Assembly: GCF_052116305.1 (NCBI RefSeq)
Contig: NZ_JBQKLI010000008.1
Coordinates: 44,845 to 108,844 of the forward strand
Reading direction: 5' to 3'
DNA: 64,000 nt
DNA from: JBQKLI01 sp012798975
GTDB taxonomy: Bacteria > Bacillota > Clostridia > Tissierellales > Peptoniphilaceae
In this document: positions 15,440-22,456 of the stretch, one piece after another
How the letters are laid out: every line of letters starts with the position of its first letter
Position numbering within the stretch: the stretch's first letter is position 1
The notes under the pieces: generated by a model
Databases searched by the model: none
What the model saw: only the letters and a program-made list of their open reading frames with translations
Told to the model about the DNA's origin: nothing
Translations under genes and position numbers: made by a program

Positions 15440-16837
15440 CTAAAATTGGAAATAGATAAAGGGGCTGTAGCTTCCGCTGACTAAAAACAGAATCGAAAGC
15501 ATAAAGAATAAGAGCAGACCAATATCGTAGATCCATGGAAACCATTTTGTGTCTTTATATTGATGATGGATTTTTCGCATAATAGGTGTAGAAAAAATGC
15601 AGCCTATTATTAAGTAAAATATCAAATCATTCGATAGAAAGTAAGGAAATTCAAAAACTGGAACAGCCGTCGATGCATTGTTAAACATATAGGAAAGATA
15701 AAGCATTGCTTGATCTAGATCTGCACTTCGAAAGATTACGAAACCTATGGCCACTACCAGGAATGTAAATATCCTTTTAAAAATATCCGGTGTTTTTATA
15801 TACCAGTCGAATCTTTTCATGAACTTTCCAAGGACTGAAAAGAACCAGTGATAGATTCCCCACACTAAAAAGTTCAGTGTTTCTCCATGCCATATCCCTG
15901 TGATAAAGAAGACGACGAATTGATTTAAGTAAGTCCTGACCTCTCCCTTTCTGTTTCCCCCTAAAGGAAAATAAATATATTCTCGGAAGAACATAGACAG
16001 AGAAATATGCCAACGACTCCAGAAATCTGAGATGTCCTTTGCAATATAGGGATAGTTGAAGTTTTCTTTAAATCGGAAACCCATAATTTGAGCAATCCCG
16101 ATTGCCATATCCGAATATCCGGAAAAGTCGAAAAACAGCTGAAGGCTGTAGCATAACATGCCAAGCCATGCGGTAGGAGTATCCAGACCGGTTGAAACCT
16201 GGGCGAATATCATATCTGTTTTTTCGCCGATAGTATCTGCCAAAAGAACTTTTTTGGATAAGCCTAATGTAAATCGCCGAAGTCCCAGATATATATTTTC
16301 GAAATAAAGAGTACGGCTGGAAAGCTGCTGATAGATGTCTTTATATTTTACAATAGGTCCTTGGGTGATTTTCGGATACATAAATATATGAGTGCTGAGT
16401 TCCAAGAAGTTTTTGTTTGCAGGGGCATCCTTTTTATAAACATCCACTAAATAAGAGATCTCTTGAAAGATAAAGAAAGAGATACCTAGAGGCAGAGATC
16501 CGTCTGGGATCGCCATTCCCGCATCAAAATTTGTGTTGAAAAAATCAACTATGTAAAAATAATATTTATGAAAGCAGAGAATCAGTATATTTGTAATAAC
16601 TCCGATCCAAAGCAGTTTTTTCGCGTGGTTTTTTGATTTCTCGATACCCAAGCCGATTATGTAGTTTATTAATATGGTAGCCCATAGCAAGATAACCATT
16701 TTCCCGTTTCCCCAAAGATAGAAAAGAAAACTTTCCGCAAGAAGAACAAGGTTTTTAAATCTCTTCGGAGTGATGAGATATAGGATAAGTGCTACAGGCA
16801 GGAATATGAACAAGAAGCTTAAGGAGCTAAAAGACAT
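15440..16837 (-). CDS. MBOAT family O-acyltransferase (AlgI-like)
   Basis: This 465-residue polytopic membrane protein has the signatures of the AlgI/PatA branch of membrane-bound O-acyltransferases: SLPLGISFFIFQEISYLVD at about residues 114-132, FFDFSGYSDMAIGIA near 235-249, DFWSRWHISLS at 271-281 and the catalytic His317 in TGIWHG. It opens a two-gene minus-strand operon, with GGAGG before ATG. The likely role is import of acetyl groups for modification of a surface polymer by the following SGNH-like protein. The target polymer cannot be identified; no polysaccharide synthase is adjacent, which suggests a general wall polymer. Confidence 0.92.
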   Translation of the reverse strand: MSFSSLSFLFIFLPVALILYLITPKRFKNLVLLAESFLFYLWGNGKMVILLWATILINYIIGLGIEKSKNHAKKLLWIGVITNILILCFHKYYFYIVDFFNTNFDAGMAIPDGSLPLGISFFIFQEISYLVDVYKKDAPANKNFLELSTHIFMYPKITQGPIVKYKDIYQQLSSRTLYFENIYLGLRRFTLGLSKKVLLADTIGEKTDMIFAQVSTGLDTPTAWLGMLCYSLQLFFDFSGYSDMAIGIAQIMGFRFKENFNYPYIAKDISDFWSRWHISLSMFFREYIYFPLGGNRKGEVRTYLNQFVVFFITGIWHGETLNFLVWGIYHWFFSVLGKFMKRFDWYIKTPDIFKRIFTFLVVAIGFVIFRSADLDQAMLYLSYMFNNASTAVPVFEFPYFLSNDLIFYLIIGCIFSTPIMRKIHHQYKDTKWFPWIYDIGLLLFFMLSILFLVSGSYSPFIYFQF

Positions 16838-16921
16838 ATCAACACCTCCGTATATTTAATTTATCAGGAAGTATAATTATATCATAAGTAAGATATAGAG
16901 GTCTTTTTAATTATAATCAAT

Positions 16922-16950
16922 AAAAAGATCCGGTTTTAGCCGGATCTTTT
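16922..16950 (-). terminator. Terminator of the TrxR-like gene
   Basis: AAAAGATCCGG and CCGGATCTTTT form an 11-bp stem with a TTTTAG loop. It follows the stop codon of the minus-strand flavoprotein gene. Confidence 0.85.
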
Positions 16951-16977
16951 GTGTTAGGAAATAAATATTATTATAAA

Positions 16978-17886
16978 TTATGCGTTTTTAAGTTCATCTG
17001 CGATACGAATTGCAGCTATAGTTCCTTCGCTCGCTGCAGTAGAAATTTGACGCACATCGTTATCTACAATATCCCCAGCAGCGTAAACACCGTCGATATT
17101 TGTTTTCATGTTTTTATCAATTACGATATAGCCTTTATCCGTTAAATCAAGACCTTCGTATAAATCCGTATTAGGAACGCCGCCTATGTATGCGAATACA
17201 TAATGATCGCCTGAAACTTCTGTAATTTCGTCAGTTTTTACATCACGAAGCTTGACAGTAACATTTCCTGATTCTCCAGAAATGGAATCGATTCGTGTAT
17301 TTAAATGAACTTCGATATTGTTTTTAGAGTTAACTTCATTTTGGAAAGCTTCGATTGCTGTTAACGCTTCTCCTTGATGAGTGATATGAACTTTATTGGC
17401 TAAAGAAGCTAGGAAAATACTTTCTTTTACAGCACCGTCAGAACCGCCAACGATAAATACTTCTTTTCCAAAAGCTTTAGAAGAATCTGCGAAAGCATCG
17501 TAGCTGATAAGAGTATCATTGTCTTCGCTATGACAATCTAATTTTCTTGGAGTAGTGCCATTTGCTATAACAATTTTTTTTGCTTCGTATTTGCCGTTGT
17601 TTGTATAAACAACTTTCGGATCAGCGTTTAAATCAACTTTTGTTACTTCTTCATGGATAATTTCTGCGCCTGCATCCCGAGTTTGATCTTCAATTTTAGA
17701 AACGAATTCATCACCGCGCTCGTTATAACTTACGCCAGGATAATGTGTCACAAATGAAACGCCGCGGATTATGCCTCCAACGTTTTCTTCTTTTTCAAAT
17801 ACAGCTGTTTTTAAAGATCGGCTTCTTGCATAAATAGCAGCTGTTAATCCAGCCACACCAGATCCTATAATTATTACATCGTACAT
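16978..17886 (-). CDS. Thioredoxin-reductase-like FAD/NAD(P) oxidoreductase lacking the CxxC active site
   Basis: This 302-residue flavoprotein has the TrxR layout: FAD-binding IIGSGVAGLTAA at residues 5-16, the second nucleotide site VFIVGGSDGAVKES near 145-158, and the C-terminal FAD motif GVYAAGDIVDN near 265-275. At the place of the redox pair (CATC-type, before the nucleotide domain) it reads SYDAFADS, so both cysteines are missing. The HRRxxxR NADPH motif is replaced by THQGEALTA, hinting at NADH or another cofactor preference. The only nearby cysteine is in LDCHSE. It may reduce ferredoxin, another protein or a small molecule through flavin alone; it is unlikely to be a classical thioredoxin reductase. 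Confidence 0.85.
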   Translation of the reverse strand: MYDVIIIGSGVAGLTAAIYARSRSLKTAVFEKEENVGGIIRGVSFVTHYPGVSYNERGDEFVSKIEDQTRDAGAEIIHEEVTKVDLNADPKVVYTNNGKYEAKKIVIANGTTPRKLDCHSEDNDTLISYDAFADSSKAFGKEVFIVGGSDGAVKESIFLASLANKVHITHQGEALTAIEAFQNEVNSKNNIEVHLNTRIDSISGESGNVTVKLRDVKTDEITEVSGDHYVFAYIGGVPNTDLYEGLDLTDKGYIVIDKNMKTNIDGVYAAGDIVDNDVRQISTAASEGTIAAIRIADELKNA

Positions 17887-17905
17887 AATGACCTCCTTTA
17901 TGATC

Positions 17906-17925
17906 TTATGATAATAGTATCATAA
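17906..17925 (-). promoter_or_regulatory. 20-bp palindrome upstream of the TrxR-like gene
   Basis: TTATGATA and TATCATAA are perfect 8-bp inverted arms around ATAG, 20 bp before the start codon. The AT-rich layout recalls Fur/PerR-type boxes but does not match either consensus exactly. A redox- or metal-responsive repressor site is inferred from sequence form and gene function only. Confidence 0.45.
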
Positions 17926-17994
17926 ATTACTAAAAAATTAAATATAGATATATGTTATAGGCGATAGGTTTAAGAAAGGAGAATAGAATGTTTT

Positions 17995-18003
17995 TGCTAT
18001 AAT
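17995..18003 (+). promoter_or_regulatory. Extended -10 promoter of the trmN6-rsmI-nurA-herA operon
   Basis: TGCTATAAT, an extended -10 element, lies 18 bp before ATG 18021. No good -35 box is visible. The same TGCTATA core occurs before rpoB, ecfA1 and the LCP gene. Confidence 0.5.
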
Positions 18004-18020
18004 AAACAGGGAGGGTTATT

Positions 18021-18722
18021 ATGAAAAGATTATATATTCCAAGAACGCCTTATTCGATTTATGCGGAGGAGGATGGATTTTCCTTTGGTATTGATGCTGT
18101 TTTTCTTTCAGAATATGCGAAGATGAAAAGAGGAAAGGTAATGGCAGAAATAGGAGCAGGTACAGGTTTTATTTCTATGAGATGTTCTTATCTCTATGAA
18201 TTGTCAAAAGTATATGGAGTGGAGATACAAGAAGAGAATATCCGCCTCTTTGAAAAGTCGGTTATGGAAAATGGACTTGAGAAGAAAGTGATTCCCGTGG
18301 TTAAAAATATAAAGGATTTTTCATTAGAACAAGATGAACTGGATTATATCGTAACGAATCCGCCCTATTATAAAAAAGGTTCCGGGTTGGAAAATAAATT
18401 GAAACAGGATTATGTATCCCGTTATGAAATAGAAATGACTGCAGAGGATATTTTTATCTTTGCAAAGAAGTATATGAAAGAGGGAGGGGTTCTATATATG
18501 ATTCACCGGCCTCACCGTTTAGTGGATTTGTTTTATTATGGAAGAAAATATAAGATAGAGCCAAAGGAAATGGTCCCCGTTCCTTCCCGCAGCGGAGAAG
18601 AAAGCAAAATGGTACTCTTAAAATTTGTAAAGGGTGGAAAAGAGGGGTTCGTTGTAAAAGAGCCTTTTGCAGTTTATGAAGGCCGAGAATACAGAGATGA
18701 GGTTAAAGCTTTTTATGAATAA
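18021..18722 (+). CDS. trmN6: tRNA1(Val) A37 N6-methyltransferase-like protein
   Basis: This 233-residue SAM-dependent methyltransferase has the glycine-rich SAM site EIGAGTGFIS near residues 48-57, an acidic GVEIQEEN after it, and the catalytic NPPY motif (YIVTNPPYYKKGSG) near 113-126 that methylates exocyclic amines of adenine. The order of motifs and the PHRLVDLFYYGRKY C-terminal segment match the YfiC/TrmN6 family, which modifies A37 of a valine tRNA. The 3' end overlaps rsmI by eight bases, a gene order common in Firmicutes (yabB-yabC). It is the first gene of a four-gene operon. Confidence 0.88.
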   Translation: MKRLYIPRTPYSIYAEEDGFSFGIDAVFLSEYAKMKRGKVMAEIGAGTGFISMRCSYLYELSKVYGVEIQEENIRLFEKSVMENGLEKKVIPVVKNIKDFSLEQDELDYIVTNPPYYKKGSGLENKLKQDYVSRYEIEMTAEDIFIFAKKYMKEGGVLYMIHRPHRLVDLFYYGRKYKIEPKEMVPVPSRSGEESKMVLLKFVKGGKEGFVVKEPFAVYEGREYRDEVKAFYE

Positions 18723-19554
18723 GGGAAAATTATACATCGTTCCAACTCCCATAGGGAATATGGAAGATATAACGCTAAGAGCGATACGAATATTAAAGGA
18801 AGCGGATTTTATAGCCTGCGAAGATACGAGACATACAGGAAGGCTTTTAAAATATTTCGAGATAGAAAATAAAATGATTTCTTATCATAAACATAATGAA
18901 GAGTTCCGGTCTGATTTTTTTATAGAGGAACTGATGAATGGAAAAAATATTGCACTCGTCAGCGACGCAGGGATGCCCGGGATAAACGATCCGGGGCAGA
19001 TTATGGTAGAAAAAGCAGTGGAGTCAGGTGTGGACTTGGAAGTTCTTCCAGGGGCAACTGCTTCGATTACTGCACTGATCCTTTCTGGTATGGATACGTC
19101 TGTGTTTACTTATCTTGGATTTATCCCCCGCAGTGCCAAGGAACAGAAAGAGTTTATAGAACTATTATCTAAACTAGAACACACAGGGATTCTGTATGAA
19201 TCTGTCCATAGAATCAAACAGAGTTTGAAGCTCCTTTCTGATTATTTTCCAGATAGGAAAATCGCTCTATGCAGAGAGCTCACGAAACTGCACGAAGAGG
19301 TAATTCGGGGAAGTGTAAAAGAGGTCTTGGAAAGGATAGAACATAAAGAGACTTTAAAGGGGGAATTTGTTCTTGTTCTTGAGGGTGCAAAAATAGAGTC
19401 AGAAGAGATTGATATCCGAAAAGTTTTAGAAGGGTATCAGGAAGAAGGTTTATCTCGAAAGGAAAGCGTAAAAAAGGCCTGTTCTCTGTATAATTTAAAG
19501 AGAAATGAAGTCTATGAAATAAGTTTGGAGATTCCATGGAAAAAAAGATCATAG
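18715..19554 (+). CDS. rsmI: 16S rRNA 2'-O-methyltransferase (C1402)
   Basis: This 279-residue protein methylates the 2'-OH of C1402 of 16S rRNA, tuning the P site. It opens with KLYIVPTPIGNMEDITLRAI and contains ACEDTRHTGRLL, ALVSDAGMPGINDPG and EVLPGATAS, the conserved blocks of the tetrapyrrole-methylase-fold RsmI family. I chose ATG 18715, inside the trmN6 stop region, because the conserved N-terminus begins there; upstream in-frame codons would give a 16-residue non-conserved tail. The C-terminal 60 residues form the small RsmI HTH-like domain. It overlaps the nurA gene by 19 bp. Confidence 0.95.
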   Translation: MNKGKLYIVPTPIGNMEDITLRAIRILKEADFIACEDTRHTGRLLKYFEIENKMISYHKHNEEFRSDFFIEELMNGKNIALVSDAGMPGINDPGQIMVEKAVESGVDLEVLPGATASITALILSGMDTSVFTYLGFIPRSAKEQKEFIELLSKLEHTGILYESVHRIKQSLKLLSDYFPDRKIALCRELTKLHEEVIRGSVKEVLERIEHKETLKGEFVLVLEGAKIESEEIDIRKVLEGYQEEGLSRKESVKKACSLYNLKRNEVYEISLEIPWKKRS

Positions 19555-20501
19555 AAGAGATTCAAAAACTGAATACTGCTTTAGAAGACTATTATAAAGA
19601 GTTTATGAAATTATCGAAGTCCGATTGGAGACATCTTTTGGATCAGATCGGTTTCAGGTACAAAGTGGAAGAGATGAAGAAAAGTTCTTTAAAAAGAATA
19701 TCTGAAAATGGAGGGATTCTCTTCACCGATGCCAGCAGTAATCACTACGGTGGAGCTTATCCTCATTTTGCTACTCTTTTTAGAGGTGTTAGTATTTCTA
19801 CAGCGGATATGGAATCCTATTATACTCTTTCGGATGTGTTTATTCCACTGCTTGAACAGCCCTTGACGTCGAATACGGAAGAGAGCAGGAAAAAAGAAGA
19901 AGCAAAGCTTGCGGCTATCGAAATAGAAGTTACGCTGGAGGCTTTGAAAGAGAAGTCCCCGGCAGTTCTTTTGATGGACGGTTCTTTGATTCGTTTTGCC
20001 ATTTTGCAGCCGGAGCTATGGGAAGAGTTAAAAGAGATAGTTTTAGAAAGAGGAATTGTTTTGGCTGGTGTTATTGAAGAAATTAAAACCTCTATTGTAT
20101 ATGAGCAACTCCCTGAAAATATAAGAGAGAAGTTTAACGCTTTTTACGATAAAGAAGCCTTGTTCAATCAGCTGGATTACAAGGAAGCTATAGAAATACA
20201 CGGCATGAAAGAAGGGAAAGAAACCCGAGGGATGTATTCAGCCTTTATGAGAAGCAGCAGAGATCCGTCGGTGATCGGGGTGGATTTGTTAGAAGAGCAG
20301 AAAGAGGAAATGGAGAGTGTTTTGTCGTTAATCTTGGCATTAACAGATGAAAACGGACGGGGTATACCTCTTCTTCTGGATTATGTAGATCGGGAATCCC
20401 GTATTACAAATAAAATGATTGAAGAAATGCTTCAGATGTATTTGGAACCGAAGTTTTATGAAAAGTTATTCCGTTCTCAAAGAAGCAAACGAATCTATTA
20501 G
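19536..20501 (+). CDS. nurA: NurA-domain 5'-3' nuclease
   Basis: This 321-residue protein has the pattern of NurA nucleases: an acidic motif in GGILFTDASS (about residues 56-65), then PAVLLMDGSLIRF (about residues 144-156), the second metal-binding aspartate, and a C-terminal LDYVDRESRITNKM region. NurA is a single- and double-stranded DNA exonuclease that works inside the HerA hexamer in DNA-end resection. The start ATG 19536 lies inside rsmI, and the next gene, ten bases on, is a HerA-like translocase, which strongly supports the assignment. The first motif reads TDAS where many NurA proteins have DGS. Confidence 0.78.
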   Translation: MEKKIIEEIQKLNTALEDYYKEFMKLSKSDWRHLLDQIGFRYKVEEMKKSSLKRISENGGILFTDASSNHYGGAYPHFATLFRGVSISTADMESYYTLSDVFIPLLEQPLTSNTEESRKKEEAKLAAIEIEVTLEALKEKSPAVLLMDGSLIRFAILQPELWEELKEIVLERGIVLAGVIEEIKTSIVYEQLPENIREKFNAFYDKEALFNQLDYKEAIEIHGMKEGKETRGMYSAFMRSSRDPSVIGVDLLEEQKEEMESVLSLILALTDENGRGIPLLLDYVDRESRITNKMIEEMLQMYLEPKFYEKLFRSQRSKRIY

Positions 20502-20511
20502 GAGATAAAAA

Positions 20512-22374
20512 TTGGATATAAAAATTGTCGGCATGACCGATCAGCAGGAAGCTTTTATCGGATCAAAAGAATATAAATTTAGAATCAATGAGTTTTTAAT
20601 GATTGAGGACAGGGATCAAGGAGATATTTTAGGGGAGATTGTAGAGGCGCATACTTATAATCGATTTATTCCTATGGATGAAAATCATGGGGTGCCGGAT
20701 CAGAGAATGATCGAAAACTTAAGAGAGGTGGGTTTTGATTTAGACAAGGATACTGTATACATCGGAAAAGTTCGGCTTTTGGAAGAGGGGAATTATCCTA
20801 TCGAAACGGGATCTGTCTGCCGGATTCCAAACTTTCAAGAAGTAAAATCCTATTTTATATCCTGTACAAAAGATACAGGCCTTACTATAGGTGTTATTCG
20901 CAATACAGAAGAGATAGCCGCTACGATGGAAGATCAATGGAAAAATATCTGCAAGACGTTCCAAAAGGGAAAAACATTAGAACAAAAGGATGTTCCTTAT
21001 TTACTAAATCTTTATGGAATGAACGAGTATCCCCATATCGGAATCTTCGGGGGATCGGGTTCTGGAAAGTCTTTTGGTCTTCGTGTGCTGTTGGAAGAAT
21101 TGATGAGAAAAGAAATCCCTACTTTGGTTCTAGATCCCCACTACGAGATGGATTTTAGCGAAAGATTTTTAGAGGGGTATGGGGAAGACTATGAAAACTC
21201 TTTTGAAAAGTTTACGATAGGAAAAAACATCGGAATCGAGTTTTCAAAAATAAATACAAAGGACTTGAAAAACCTGCTCAATACCAGTTCGCACTTGACA
21301 GAGGCTATGGAAAATGTAGTGGAAAATCTTCATCGCCCGAAAGACTCCCTGTATACCTTCCGCCAGAGAATCGAAGACTTAAGGGCCGGGCAGGAACTGG
21401 GGCAGGAGGCTAAAATCCAAGACCGGATTATCGATGCTGCAGAAAAAGAAGAAAGAGAGAATTATGAAAGAGTTTTAGAAGTATACAAAAAATACAACGA
21501 CAAATGTCCGGCCTCTTCCGTTATGGGGGTTTACTGGAGGTTTAATAAACTAGAAAATCTTGGCATCTTCAATCAGAACACCGAAGACTGCGAAAGAGCA
21601 CTTCTTTCTAGAAAGCTCGTTGTTCTTCAGGGAAGCATTAAGATTATTCAGGTATTCTCTACCTATTTGATGAATTTGTTTTATGACAAAAGGAGAAACT
21701 ACAGAGATCAGATGATCAATAATGAGAGCGGAGAGTATTTCCCTCCTTTTATTGTGGTAACAGACGAGGCCCATAATTTTGCTCCTCAGTCGAAAGACGG
21801 CATGCGGGAAATCCCCAGCAAATATGTCCTTCGGGAAATCGCACAAGAGGGAAGAAAGTACGGTGTATTCCTGATTTTGGCAACACAAAGGCCATCGCTT
21901 CTAGACAGTACTATTACGGCGCAGCTGAATACGAAGTTGATTTTTAGAACGACAAGAGCGACGGATATTGACACCATTCGGGAAGAGACGGATTTGAGTC
22001 CGGAAGAATCAAAACGGCTGCCATATTTAAAAACAGGAGATGTGTTTTTATCAGAATCTGCAGTGGGAAGAACCGTCTCTGTAAGGATAAGGGCAGCTCA
22101 TACCAATACTCCCCACAAAGAGAATCCTTTCTTAGAATTAAACAACAAATCAAAAGCCAACAGCAGCGGTTTTTATGAAATGATACAAAAGTATCTTCCG
22201 ATCAATTCCTTTGATCTGGACTCTTTGGGCAGGGAAATCCAAGAGCGGGATGATGAAGTATATTCATCAAAAAATTTAAGTATTCTATTGAATGATTTGG
22301 CAAAACAAGGTATGATAGAAGTTGAGAAATCATTATTTGGAGACGTTTTCAAGGCTAAATCTCAAGAGGAATAA
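20512..22374 (+). CDS. herA: HerA-family DNA translocase/ATPase
   Basis: The 620-residue protein begins with a HAS-barrel-like beta domain (residues about 1-130, with GDILGEIVEAHTYN). The FtsK/HerA ATPase core has Walker A GGSGSGKSFG near residues 180-189 and Walker B VVTDEAHNFAP near 412-422, followed by the ATQRPSLLDSTITAQLNT segment typical of HerA. About 125 residues between the Walkers are an extra helical insertion. The start is TTG 20512 with AGGAGAT upstream. HerA pumps DNA through a hexameric ring while its partner NurA cuts; the adjacent nurA supports this. A defence role, known for some HerA systems with other partners, is possible. Confidence 0.85.
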   Translation: MDIKIVGMTDQQEAFIGSKEYKFRINEFLMIEDRDQGDILGEIVEAHTYNRFIPMDENHGVPDQRMIENLREVGFDLDKDTVYIGKVRLLEEGNYPIETGSVCRIPNFQEVKSYFISCTKDTGLTIGVIRNTEEIAATMEDQWKNICKTFQKGKTLEQKDVPYLLNLYGMNEYPHIGIFGGSGSGKSFGLRVLLEELMRKEIPTLVLDPHYEMDFSERFLEGYGEDYENSFEKFTIGKNIGIEFSKINTKDLKNLLNTSSHLTEAMENVVENLHRPKDSLYTFRQRIEDLRAGQELGQEAKIQDRIIDAAEKEERENYERVLEVYKKYNDKCPASSVMGVYWRFNKLENLGIFNQNTEDCERALLSRKLVVLQGSIKIIQVFSTYLMNLFYDKRRNYRDQMINNESGEYFPPFIVVTDEAHNFAPQSKDGMREIPSKYVLREIAQEGRKYGVFLILATQRPSLLDSTITAQLNTKLIFRTTRATDIDTIREETDLSPEESKRLPYLKTGDVFLSESAVGRTVSVRIRAAHTNTPHKENPFLELNNKSKANSSGFYEMIQKYLPINSFDLDSLGREIQERDDEVYSSKNLSILLNDLAKQGMIEVEKSLFGDVFKAKSQEE

Positions 22375-22404
22375 AGCTTTTCGAAATAATGTTTATAAAA
22401 ATAA

Positions 22405-22424
22405 AGACTGGCAGGATTCAGTCT
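22405..22424 (+). other. Small inverted repeat upstream of the S8 protease gene
   Basis: AGACTG and CAGTCT pair around an eight-base loop, with TAGAAT at 22431 as a possible -10 box. It could be an operator or a weak hairpin behind herA. Confidence 0.35.
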
Positions 22425-22456
22425 AGCTACTAGAATATTTAAGGAGAGAAGGATAA

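Noticed and set aside
18021..22374. nurA-herA as part of an anti-phage defence island
   Set aside because: The genes are coupled to the housekeeping trmN6 and rsmI genes and no other defence gene is nearby, so defence is kept only as a possibility.
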